Made by a program: the position numbers and the translations under genes. A DNA stretch of 64,000 nt from Paludisphaera soli (GTDB lineage: Bacteria; Planctomycetota; Planctomycetia; Isosphaerales; Isosphaeraceae), in NCBI RefSeq assembly GCF_011064595.1, contig NZ_JAALJI010000008.1, positions 62,001 through 126,000 of the forward strand, given 5' to 3'. Shown piece by piece: positions 36,422 through 44,165 of this stretch (within the stretch, counting starts at the first letter, position 1; every line of letters starts with the position of its first letter). The notes below the pieces were generated by a model. The model saw only the letters and a program-made list of their open reading frames with translations, searched no databases and was not told the origin of the DNA.

Positions 36422-37954
36422 ATGTTCCCGATCCTCCTCGCCGCTCTGGCCTTGACGCTCCAGGTCCCCCCGCCGACGGCCGACGCCGATCGGGCGAAGG
36501 AGTTGGAGACCGACGCCCGGGCGATCCGCATGCGTGAGTCGGACTCCCTCCGGGCGCTCGCAGACCGGCTGAAGGGGCAGGGCGACCCCAACGGCGCCGC
36601 CGAAGTCCTCAAGCTGGCCCCTCCCGAGCCGGAGGGGAGCGCCACGCTGATCCTCCCGCTCCCCGACGTGGTCGAGGCGCGGCCCGGGCTTTCGAGCCTG
36701 CCGGCGGCCGAGGCCGCCTGGCGGAAGGAGATCGACGCGATCCGCAAGCCCGCCGGAGAGGCGTTCTTCGATTTGGCGAAGCGGGCCGCGACCGCCGAGC
36801 CCCCCCACATGGCCCGCGCCGGGATCGCGCTCCGCGAGACCCTGGCCCGGCTCCCCGACCACGCCGAGGCCCGCCGCCTGCTGGGCTACGTCCCCCACGA
36901 CGGCGGCTGGGCGCGCCCCTTCGCCGTCCGCCAGCTCAAGGACGGCAACGTCTCGCATCCGACCTACGGCTGGGTGCCCGAGGACTGGGTGGTCCACCTG
37001 GAGCTGGGCGAACTCCCCGCGCCGGCCGTCCGGGGGAAGGCGACGACCTGGCTCCCCGCCGCCGAGGCCGACCGCCTGCGATCGACCTGGCGCACCCCCT
37101 GGCAGATCAACACCGAGCACTTCGAGATCCGCGCCGACGTGCCGCTCGCCGAGGCCATCCAGTTCGGCCGCCGGCTGGAGGCGTTCCACGACCTCTTCTT
37201 CGCCCTGATGGCCGACGTCGTGGGCGACGAACTCCCGCTCTCCCGCCGATTCAGGTCGCCTGCGCTCCAGCCCGACGCGAGCTACCGCCCCCACCAGGTC
37301 GTCTACTACGCCGACCGCGACGAGTACCACGAGCGCATGCGGCCCGTAGCCGGCGAGCAGGTCGCCTCGCAAAGCCTCGGCTACTACGACCCGCCCCGGC
37401 AGGGCCAGGGCAACCGCCGGCCTGCCTACTTCTTCCGCGACGCCGACGGCCAGCTCCCCGTCGAGGCGACCCTCTATCACGAGGTCTCGCACCAGCTCCT
37501 GTTCGAGTCGGCCGGGCGCAACGCCTACCTGGCCAACGCCGGCGACTACTGGGTCTTCGAAGGGCTGGGGACCTACTTCGAGACCGTCACGCCGCGCGAG
37601 GACGGGAGCATCGAGGTCGGCGGGATGGCCGGCGCTCGACTGGAGGAGGCGGTGCGCTCGCTCGGCGCGCGGAAGTTCCTGCGGCTGGAGGAGTTCCTCC
37701 GCCAGGACCAGGCCGCGTTCAACCGCGACGAGCGGATCTTCGTCAACTACCAGCAGGCGATGGCGCTCGCGGTCTTCCTGATGCAGGCCGACCGGGGGGC
37801 GTACCGCGAGCCGTTCCTGGACTACGTCCGGGACGCGTATCGCGGGCGCATCAAGCGGGGTTCGGGGCGATCGCTGGAGGACCGCCTCGGCACGCCCGTC
37901 GATGAGATCGAACGCCGATTCCGGGCGTTCTACGCCCCGGCCGCGAAGGGCTGA
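36422..37954 (+). CDS. DUF1570 family metallopeptidase-like protein
   Basis: 510 residues from ATG 36422. Short hydrophobic N-terminus (ILLAALALTLQV) suggests export. The first half is helical with a TPR-like look; the second half carries the DUF1570 domain, with the zinc-peptidase motif HEVSHQLLFE and downstream Glu (WVFEGLGTYFE), an arrangement like the gluzincin class. DUF1570 proteins are abundant in planctomycetes; the catalytic residues suggest peptidase activity, unproven. Convergent with rpsR, whose gene ends 88 bases later. Intact and of usual length. Confidence 0.85.
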   Translation: MFPILLAALALTLQVPPPTADADRAKELETDARAIRMRESDSLRALADRLKGQGDPNGAAEVLKLAPPEPEGSATLILPLPDVVEARPGLSSLPAAEAAWRKEIDAIRKPAGEAFFDLAKRAATAEPPHMARAGIALRETLARLPDHAEARRLLGYVPHDGGWARPFAVRQLKDGNVSHPTYGWVPEDWVVHLELGELPAPAVRGKATTWLPAAEADRLRSTWRTPWQINTEHFEIRADVPLAEAIQFGRRLEAFHDLFFALMADVVGDELPLSRRFRSPALQPDASYRPHQVVYYADRDEYHERMRPVAGEQVASQSLGYYDPPRQGQGNRRPAYFFRDADGQLPVEATLYHEVSHQLLFESAGRNAYLANAGDYWVFEGLGTYFETVTPREDGSIEVGGMAGARLEEAVRSLGARKFLRLEEFLRQDQAAFNRDERIFVNYQQAMALAVFLMQADRGAYREPFLDYVRDAYRGRIKRGSGRSLEDRLGTPVDEIERRFRAFYAPAAKG

Positions 37955-38041
37955 GGCGACGGCGGCAAGGGCCGGGTGCGGACCGGACGCGGCGGGCGGG
38001 CCGGAAAAGCCCGGCACCCGCCCCGAATCGGCCCGGCCGAC

Positions 38042-38284
38042 TTACTCGCCGACGTACGGCAGGAGGGCCATGAACCGGGCCCGCTTGACGGCGGCGCTCG
38101 AGGCCCGCTGGAAGGCGGCGCAGTTGCCGCTCCGCTTGCGGGAGAACATCTTGCTCTGGTTGGTGCACAGCTTCTTCAGCAGCCCGATGTCCTTGTAGTC
38201 GACATAGGCCGGGCGGGGGCAGCCTTCGCGGGTGCAGAACCGGCAGCGATTCTTGCGGTTGCGTCCGAACTTCTTACGGGGCAT
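38042..38284 (-). CDS. rpsR: 30S ribosomal protein bS18
   Basis: 80 residues from ATG 38284. The start is typical of zinc-type S18 (CRFCTREGC, C14, C17 and C22), followed by the conserved VDYKDIGLLKKLCTNQSKMFSRKRSGNC core. It binds 16S rRNA with S6 in the platform. Here it stands alone, whereas it usually lies between rpsF/ssb and rplI. Upstream, between 38285 and 38400, there is a poly-T tract on the sense strand about 20 bases before the ATG, and the palindrome AAGCTG-A-CAGCTT at 38379-38391 that could be an operator. Confidence 0.97.
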   Translation of the reverse strand: MPRKKFGRNRKNRCRFCTREGCPRPAYVDYKDIGLLKKLCTNQSKMFSRKRSGNCAAFQRASSAAVKRARFMALLPYVGE

Positions 38285-38491
38285 AAACCTTCTGTCCTCA
38301 GCCGCTTACGTAAAAAAAGGTTGCACGGACGGCGCCGGGCGCGGCCCCGCCGGAGTGGTATCTCGCCGACCTTGTGGCAAGCTGACAGCTTAAGGACCGC
38401 GATCGGCCGCGTCAAGCCGCCTCGTCGGGGGACGGCCGGAAAGCCTCCCGGGTCCCGAGGACGAGTGGCACGCGGCGTCCCGTCGTCCCGG

Positions 38492-38905
38492 TCAATCGAC
38501 GGCTCCGAGCCCCGGGTGCTCCATCGCCCAGAGCCAATTCAGCGAGATCGGCACGAGCATCATGGACAACAACGTGCCGAACGTGAAGAGGACGCCGGTC
38601 GCGACCACGGAACGCCTGCCGAGCAGCACCGCGAGGTAAAGGTCCGCGAGCGGTCCGGCCGTGAACAGGAGGTTGGCGGCGACCGCCCAAGAGGCGAAGT
38701 GAAAGTACGTCCGAACGTTCATCGGCAAGGGATGCGACGTCGCCGAGAAGTTCAGGAGGACCAGCCCGGCGACACCGGCGAGGATCACGTTGAAGGCCGG
38801 GCGCAGCCACTTCTCCCAGGTCAGGAAGACGTCCCGGGCCGTCGACGGCGGGGCCACGTCGATCGTCGATGTCGAGGCCTCGGTGTGAATCGGCGTCGCG
38901 CCCAT
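38492..38905 (-). CDS. Hypothetical three-helix membrane protein
   Basis: 137 residues from ATG 38905. After a soluble 30-residue head (including WEKWLRPAF) three hydrophobic helices follow: FNVILAGVAGLVLLNFSA, FASWAVAANLLFTAGPLADLYLAVLLG and SVVATGVLFTFGTLLSMMLVPIS. No known domain. It lies 43 bases after the gene at 38949-39458 on the same strand, so the two may share a transcript. Composition is clearly coding; function unknown. Confidence 0.72.
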   Translation of the reverse strand: MGATPIHTEASTSTIDVAPPSTARDVFLTWEKWLRPAFNVILAGVAGLVLLNFSATSHPLPMNVRTYFHFASWAVAANLLFTAGPLADLYLAVLLGRRSVVATGVLFTFGTLLSMMLVPISLNWLWAMEHPGLGAVD

Positions 38906-38948
38906 GGCACCCCCCTTCCTGCATCAGGGATCGGATCGAAGAGTCGCC

Positions 38949-39458
38949 TCATTCCCGCCAGAAGACGTTGACGAAGTACCCTTTCTCGTCCCAGGCGTGT
39001 CGGCCGCCGTCGTCCCAGGCGTTGACGCGCGTCGACGAGAGGATCTGATCGATCGCGGAGATCAGGTCGTCCGGCGTCGCGCAGATCCGGATGTGATATC
39101 CGACACCCCGCTCGCGGACCAGGTCGGCGGCCTGCTCGATGCTCAGGGTCCCATCGTGCAGGGCCCGGAGGATCGTCCCGGCGAGGTCTGCGTTCTCGTC
39201 GTAGATGGCGAACAACCGCTTGCGGGCGATCCGGCCCGCCCTGGGATGGTCCGGGTCGGGCGTCTCCACGCGCAGGACGCCCCCGCGAAAGTCCGGCGGC
39301 AGGGTCTGCCTGACCCATCGGGTCGAGAAATCGCCGTAATCGCCCATGCTTCGGCCTCGCCCCGAGGGTACGTCCATCTCCATCTTACCCGACGCGACCG
39401 CTTCGCCCGAAACCCGAAGCTCGGTGATCGAGTTGCCGGCGTAGGCTACGAGGATCAT
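38949..39458 (-). CDS. Hypothetical soluble protein, N-terminus probably lost by frameshift
   Basis: 169 residues from ATG 39458, with ATG 39347 (GAGG site, product MGDYGDFSTRWVRQ, 132 residues) as an alternative start. The C-terminal region looks real and soluble: FRGGVLRVETPDPDHPRAGR, DENADLAGTILRALHDGTLSIEQAADLVRERG and VGYHIRICATPDDLISAIDQIL. The sensible sequence continues upstream of 39458 to a TGA at about 39520, beyond which a matching peptide lies in another frame (see 39459-39613). Size and isolation suggest an orphan immunity-type protein, without recognised family. The 3-helix protein follows 43 bases later. Confidence 0.65.
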   Translation of the reverse strand: MILVAYAGNSITELRVSGEAVASGKMEMDVPSGRGRSMGDYGDFSTRWVRQTLPPDFRGGVLRVETPDPDHPRAGRIARKRLFAIYDENADLAGTILRALHDGTLSIEQAADLVRERGVGYHIRICATPDDLISAIDQILSSTRVNAWDDGGRHAWDEKGYFVNVFWRE

Positions 39459-39613
39459 CCCCTCGGGCTCGCCTCGATGCTCCCAGGCCGAGGTCCCGGC
39501 CGTGAAGCCGAGGTATCCTCAGCCAGCCGCGACCCGAGGAGAGCGATCACCTCGCCGCTCCGGTCGAACGCCTTCCAACCCCACGGCGGCCGCAGTTCGA
39601 CCCACTCGACCAT
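39459..39613 (-). pseudogene. Detached N-terminal part of the preceding gene
   Basis: Reads from ATG 39613: MVEWVELRPPWGWKAFDRSG and on to RLAE, where the frame passes into the peptide GYLGFTAGTSAWEHRGEPEG that leads directly into the gene at 38949-39458. One missing base in the GAGGATA stretch around 39515-39521 would restore a continuous 220-residue protein. Confidence 0.5.
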
Positions 39614-39682
39614 GCACTGCCTCACGCCCAGGGTTTCCGAGCGATCACCACTGTGAAAGTCGATCTCCGCGTGCCGTCAGGC

Positions 39683-40472
39683 CTACCCCGCCGACGGGGG
39701 GAAACGGGCCTCGAAGGCGGCGACGACTCCGGCCAGGTCGTCGTCCAGCCGGTCCAGGGCCTGCTCCCGGATCGGGCCGGGGACGCCGCCGTGGAAGGCC
39801 GCCGCGACGGCCCCGGCGATGCAGGCCAGCGTGTCGCAGTCCCCTCCGAGCGAGACGGCCAGGCGGACGGCGGTTTCATAATCCTCGGACTCCAGGAAGG
39901 CTACGAGGGCTTGCGGGACGGTGCCCTGGCAGGACGAGTCGAAGACGTGGAAGGGCCGGACGTCGTCCAGGCGGAACGAAAGGTCGTACTGGAACCGCCG
40001 CTCGACCTCCTCGCGGATCTCCCATTTGGCGGCCCCCGACCGGGCGAGGAAGATCGCCGCGGCCGTCGCCTGCGCCCCCTTGACCCCCTCGGGGTGGTCG
40101 TGGGTCACCCGCGCGGTTTCCTTCGCGACTTTCAGGACCTCGGCGAGCGTCTCGAAGGCCCAGGCGACGGGGCCGACGCGCATCGCCGTTCCCCCAGCTG
40201 TTGTACGGGCCGGTCTCCTCGGACTCCGCCCACCTCTTGAAGTCGCCGCCGAACCCGGCCCCCGGATAATGGCGGTGGTAGTCCTTCAACAGGGCGGCGA
40301 GGTCCCCGCCGTGGAGCAGCCAATCGGCGACGGCCGCGGTGAGCACCGTGTCGTCGGTGAAGCGAGCCCTGGCCGCGAACAGCGGCCGGAAGTACGGCGA
40401 CCGCTCCACGAGCCACCGCTTCTTGCCCTCGTACACCGAGCCGATGACGTCGCCGGCGATCGCCCCGAGCAT
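39683..40472 (-). pseudogene. ADP-ribosylglycohydrolase (DraG/ARH type), frameshifted
   Basis: The first part starts at ATG 40472 (LGAIAGDVIGSVYEGKK) and carries the metal motif FTDDTVLTAAVADWLL, reading to PYNSWGNGD at about 40185. The protein then continues in another frame from MRVGPVAWAFETL (40183) to a stop at 39683 and holds the second metal motif GGDCDTLACIAGAVAAA. In intact relatives these segments join as GNGSAMRV, so a deletion of two bases (or an equivalent indel) near 40177-40190 broke the frame. All metal-binding residues remain. The enzyme family removes ADP-ribose from proteins or nucleic acids. Recent decay or a sequence error. Confidence 0.85.
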
Positions 40473-41125
40473 TCAACCTCCACGACCGCCGCCTTCCCCG
40501 CGGCCCGATCGTCAGGCGGGGTTTCATTTCGAGTACGAAGATAGACGTCCTCTCGGCTTCCGGGTTCGGGTCCGTCGACGGTCTGCTTCGCCGATGGGAA
40601 GCTTTCCGGTGCGACGGTGCGGGGGAGCCGCGCCACCTGGGCTCGGCCTCCCGGTGATCCCGCCACCGGACAGCGACGGGAGACCTCCGGGTGGCACGGG
40701 TTCGGAGACCCCGTGCCACCCGGCCGTTCGGGCAACAGGGGCGCGCCTCCTAATGGTCGACGACGTCGAATCGGCCGGGACCGAGTCGGTCGCGGAGCCG
40801 GTCCAGCAGCGCGAGGAGGATCGGGGCCTTATGGAGGCCTGAGGTCATCTGGGCCGTCCCGGGAGGATGGACCGCGTGGAGCGACCGGGGGCCCGCCGCT
40901 TCGGCGACGCCCCGCCGTGCGTCCGGGTCGGCCGGGATTCTGGTTGGATCGCCGTCGGAAGCGTACGACGACGGGTGTCGTGACCTAGAATACCTGCAGA
41001 GAACGGCGAGTGGGCGGGACGTTCCCGAGACCGCCGAAATTGTCCTCCTCCTCGCCGGGTCCTCCATCCTCCGCAAGCGGCGTCCCCAGGGGTGGGGGGT
41101 TGCGGGACGTGAGAACGGTGCCGTC
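40473..41125. other. Intergenic region with one REP-like palindrome
   Basis: 653 bases between divergent genes. Apart from the palindrome at 40687-40723 I see no feature. A minus-strand stretch at 40750-40844 (TSGLHKAPILLALLDRLRDR) looks coding-like but short and could be a gene remnant. Confidence 0.45.
40687..40723. repeat. REP-like palindrome, GGTGCCACGGG family (copy 2)
   Basis: Perfect 14-bp stem, CCGGGTGGCACGGG (40687-40700) with its complement (40710-40723), loop TTCGGAGAC. Shares CACGGGTTCGGAGA with the larger palindrome at 18327-18429. Confidence 0.8.
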
Positions 41126-42640
41126 GTGACCGAACCGCGCGTCCAAATCACGAACCGGAAACCCGTCCGATGGTTGGATCGGCAGCAGCAGGCGCTGGCC
41201 GACATCAGCCGATTGTGGCGGGAGTACGGGGGAGATCTCGAACGGACGATCCGAGGGGTCACCGAGGCCACCTCGTCCGCGCTCGGCATCGCGCGGGTGA
41301 GCTTCTGGCGGTACAACAGGGCGAAGCGGACCATCGTCTGCGAGGACCTCTACGAGTCGGAGTCGAAACGTCATTCGAGCGGTATGCGATTGCCGGCGGG
41401 GCGAAGTCCGGCGTACTTCAAGGCGCTCGAATCCGAGGAGGTGATCGCCGCCGTCGACGCGCGGGCCGACCCGCGCACCTTCGAATTCGCGGATTCCTAC
41501 CTCGGGCCGCTGGGCATCGGGGCGCTGCTGGACGCGCCGGTCCGCGTCGACGGCCGGCTGGCCGGCGTGCTCTGCCTCGAACACGTGGGCGGCGTGCGGG
41601 AGTTTCGGGACGACGAAGTCCGGATGACCACCTATCTGGCCGACATGATCGGGGCGTTCCTCACGGTCGGCGACTGGTGCGGGGGGCAGACGGGGCGCGG
41701 CCGGGCTTTCGGGCAGCTGCTCGCGGCGGGGGAGAAGCTTGAGGAGCTGATCCGGGACGAGATGGCTGTCTGGCGGATCCTGTTCGAGCAGTCGCGAGAC
41801 GGGATCGTCGTGCTCGACATGGATGGCCGCGTGGTCGCGGCGAACAAGATGTATTCCCAGCTCCTGGGCTACTCGGAGGACGAGATCCACGAGCTGAGCG
41901 TGTGGGATTGGGACCTCGTCTTCGAAAGGAAGCAGGTGCGTGAGAAGCTCCGGTCGGTGAACGCGTCGGGCGATCACTTCGAGTCCCGGCACAGGCGGAA
42001 GGACGGGACGGTCATCGACGTGGAGATCAGCACCAACGGGGCCCTCTTCAAGAACCGGAAGCTGATCTTCTGCTTCGTCCGGGACGTGACCGAGCGCAAG
42101 CGGGTCGAGGAGCGGCTTCGCGTCCTCGCCACGACCGACGGCCTCACCGGCGTCGCCAACCGCGTGGAATGTTCCAGGAGGCTGGCGGGGGATCTCGAGC
42201 GGGCCAGGAGATACGACTCCCCGTTCTCGCTGATCCTCTTCGATCTCGATCATTTCAAGCAGGTGAACGACAACCACGGTCATGACGCGGGGGACCGGGT
42301 CTTGCAGAGCTGCGCGCGGCTGGTGGTCGACAGCATCCGCCGCGTCGACGTCGCGGGGCGCTGGGGGGGCGAGGAGTTCCTAGTGCTCCTCCCGCATTCG
42401 AGGCTGGACGCGGCGGCGAACGTGGCCGAGAAGATCCGGCAAGCCATCGCCCAGCACCGGTTCGACGAGGTCGGCTCGGTCACGGCCAGCCTCGGCGTGG
42501 CGGAGTTCTCCCGGCAGGACGATTCCAAGTCGTTGCTCAGGCGTGCGGACGAGGCGCTCTACCGGGCGAAGGCCCGGGGGCGGAATTGCGTCGAGGTCGC
42601 CCCGGCGAAGGAGCGGGACCTCCGGTGGTTCGCCTCGTGA
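41126..42640 (+). CDS. GAF-PAS-GGDEF diguanylate cyclase
   Basis: 504 residues from GTG 41126. GAF domain at about 15-190 (LADISRLWREYGGDLERTI; LGIGALLDAPVRVDGRLAGVLCLEHVGG), PAS at about 215-330 (LFEQSRDGIVVLDMDGRVVAANK; FVRDVTERKR), GGDEF at about 335-495. The active site reads GGEEF (414-418), and the product-inhibition I-site RRVD (405-408) stands five residues before it, so active, feedback-controlled c-di-GMP synthesis is expected. No transmembrane helix, so the sensors read a cytoplasmic ligand. The ribosome site is weak. It is the only intact cyclase in the window and lies 10 kb from the pilT/ATPase cluster that c-di-GMP might affect. Confidence 0.93.
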   Translation: MTEPRVQITNRKPVRWLDRQQQALADISRLWREYGGDLERTIRGVTEATSSALGIARVSFWRYNRAKRTIVCEDLYESESKRHSSGMRLPAGRSPAYFKALESEEVIAAVDARADPRTFEFADSYLGPLGIGALLDAPVRVDGRLAGVLCLEHVGGVREFRDDEVRMTTYLADMIGAFLTVGDWCGGQTGRGRAFGQLLAAGEKLEELIRDEMAVWRILFEQSRDGIVVLDMDGRVVAANKMYSQLLGYSEDEIHELSVWDWDLVFERKQVREKLRSVNASGDHFESRHRRKDGTVIDVEISTNGALFKNRKLIFCFVRDVTERKRVEERLRVLATTDGLTGVANRVECSRRLAGDLERARRYDSPFSLILFDLDHFKQVNDNHGHDAGDRVLQSCARLVVDSIRRVDVAGRWGGEEFLVLLPHSRLDAAANVAEKIRQAIAQHRFDEVGSVTASLGVAEFSRQDDSKSLLRRADEALYRAKARGRNCVEVAPAKERDLRWFAS

Positions 42641-43041
42641 GTCCAGTAGGGCGGGCGCCGCCCACCTCTTCGTTCCGGACTTGGTGGGCAAAGCCCACCC
42701 TGCCCAACTCCGCTTCGGGCCGGGCTTTCCAGGTCCCGCGCTCGACCCTGAGGTCGTTCTCCGTCGCCTTCGCCCTCGACGCCGGAGGCACCCTCGACGA
42801 GACGGCCGCCGAGTTCATGGCCTAACGCTCCTCCCTGCCGGCGACGGCAGCTCGTTCCGACAGCCCATCGGCCACCGCCGGTAATCGTCCCCGTGCGAAT
42901 CCCGGGATCGGTCGTCGCTCCTCGCCGAGGCCCTCGCATCGAGTCGCCCGCCGGATGGATCGCCGTGACGGGTCGTGATAGGGTGATTCGGCGGCGGATC
43001 GGTCCGGGGAAGGGGATCGAACGCCAGAAGGACCAGCGCCG
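42641..43041. other. Intergenic stretch with a repeat
   Basis: 401 bases. Contains the palindromic repeat at 42645-42707 directly after the diguanylate cyclase stop, where it may act as terminator. The rest holds no supported gene. Confidence 0.45.
42645..42707. repeat. GGTAGGGTGGGC-family palindrome (copy 3)
   Basis: AGTAGGGCGGGC...GCCCACC on the left and GGTGGGC-AAA-GCCCACCCTGCC on the right (perfect 7-bp inner hairpin 42683-42699). Diverged copy of the element at 22255-22318. Confidence 0.7.
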
Positions 43042-43659
43042 ATGCCGATCACCTACATGCCGCCGAAGGGCCAGATCTGGGGCCATGGGGTCGGGCGACT
43101 CTCGGCCTGGCAGCTCTTCGAGCGCTCCGAGCGTTTCCTGCGCGAGCGGGCCTTGATCCTCGACCCCGGGGAGACGGAGTGGAGGGTGACCTGCGAGGCC
43201 GGATCGTCCGATGCGGTCACGGCGGCCTTCGACGCCTCGCCGCTCGTCGCCGGCCAGGGGGAGGATGTCGAGATGTCGACCCCCGACGGCAGGACCCTGC
43301 GATTCGTGACGCGAAAGCTGCCAGCGGCGTCGCTCGGGGACGCGGTGCGGTGGCTGGAGGCGCTGGAGCCGGAGTTGCGCGGCCGGGGCGACGTCCGCGA
43401 TTTCAGCCTCGATCAACACGTCGTGTTCCGGTGGAGGGCCTCGCCGGGCGGCGCGGATGCGGTACCCGGGATCTATGCTTCGACCTTCGGCGTCTGCTAC
43501 GCCCGCCCTCGCTGCGTCACCACTTGCTTCGCCTTCGCATCCGTGGAGCACTATCGCGAGATCAAGCGCTACCTCCAGGAAATCGGGCTCGTCGCCCTCT
43601 CCGACAAGCACGTCCGCCCGAAGAAGGCGATGGCCGAGGCCCCTCGGGAGGCGACCTGA
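43042..43659 (+). CDS. Hypothetical soluble protein
   Basis: 205 residues from ATG 43042 with AAGGA upstream. Compositionally a good soluble protein: AWQLFERSERFLRERALILDPGETEWRV near the start, a middle beta region (QHVVFRWRASPGG) and the ending FASVEHYREIKRYLQEIGLVALSDKHVRPKK. No known motif. The C-terminal 'HYREIKxYLxxIGLVxLSDKH' pattern occurs in families of planctomycete hypotheticals that behave like SUKH-type orphans, although I cannot show homology. Single gene, no operon; the leuA control region starts about 110 bases downstream. Confidence 0.7.
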   Translation: MPITYMPPKGQIWGHGVGRLSAWQLFERSERFLRERALILDPGETEWRVTCEAGSSDAVTAAFDASPLVAGQGEDVEMSTPDGRTLRFVTRKLPAASLGDAVRWLEALEPELRGRGDVRDFSLDQHVVFRWRASPGGADAVPGIYASTFGVCYARPRCVTTCFAFASVEHYREIKRYLQEIGLVALSDKHVRPKKAMAEAPREAT

Positions 43660-43770
43660 CGCCGCATCGACGCAACTCCGACGCATCGATTGAAAGGCCC
43701 GGGGGACCGACCGCGGGCCGGTCGCCGCGTTGGGGCCGGCGGGGCGACCGCCGCGAAGGAAGAGCGACGC

Positions 43771-43799
43771 CCTTGACCGCGAAGCCCAGTCCGCCTAGG
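43771..43799 (+). promoter_or_regulatory. Sigma-70-type promoter of the leuA leader
   Basis: TTGACC (43771-43776) and TAGGAT (43794-43799) with exactly 17 bases between. Transcription would start near 43806, 40 bases before the leader peptide. Confidence 0.6.
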
Positions 43800-43847
43800 A
43801 TCGTACCGGTCCATCATGCCGATGCGACCGATCCCGGAGCCGCCCGA

Positions 43848-43919
43848 ATGATCCTGTCGCTCACCAGCCTCGACCTCCTCCTGCTGGGCCTTCTCGGCCT
43901 TCAGGTCGGGTCGTCTTAG
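43848..43919 (+). CDS. leuA leader peptide, 23 residues, ten Leu
   Basis: ATG 43848, with GGAG eight bases upstream, encodes MILSLTSLDLLLLGLLGLQV and then GSS before TAG. Ten of 23 residues are leucine, including a run of four, all CTN codons (CTC mostly). It lies 40 bases downstream of a good promoter and 33 bases before a strong intrinsic terminator that precedes leuA. This is the classical layout of a leucine-sensing leader peptide, like LeuL of enterobacteria, although the sequence itself is unrelated. The product would have no function beyond ribosome stalling. Chance cannot be excluded since the frame is short. Confidence 0.7.
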   Translation: MILSLTSLDLLLLGLLGLQVGSS

Positions 43920-43952
43920 GGCTGGCGAGCTTCTTCGATAAAGTCGAACAGC

Positions 43953-44001
43953 GAAGCCCCGAGACTCACCCGAACGGTGGATCTCGGGGCTTCTTCGTTT
44001 T
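43953..44001 (+). terminator. Attenuator terminator before leuA
   Basis: Perfect 12-bp stem GAAGCCCCGAGA (43953-43964) and TCTCGGGGCTTC (43982-43993), loop with a small inner CACC/GGTG hairpin, followed by TTCGTTTT. Energetically very strong; 165 bases before the leuA start. Confidence 0.8.
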
Positions 44002-44165
44002 CGACGACCGGCCCCGACCACCTCCGACCGGGCGTCCCGACCTCGCTTTCGCCTTTGCGGGCGGACCGAGAAGCGGCGTACACTGAATGCAGCGATTCGC
44101 GCGGGCCCACGTCGCCTCCCAACGACCGCGGCCGCGCCCGGAACGAACAAGGAACGAGCCCAGCC

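Larger units (their letters stand above)
43807..44001 (+). promoter_or_regulatory. Candidate leucine attenuator upstream of leuA
   Basis: Four pairing segments can be drawn. Segment 1 (43860-43870, in the leader coding region) pairs with segment 2 (43918-43929, over the leader stop codon) by nine base pairs plus a wobble pair. Alternative: 43929-43938 pairs with 43944-43948 and 43953-43957 (10 bp, four-base bulge), blocking the left arm of the terminator 43953-43964/43982-43993. Ribosome stalling at the Leu run would cover segment 1 and favour the antiterminator; complete translation would cover segment 2 and favour termination. Drawn by hand; not energy-evaluated. Confidence 0.65.
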
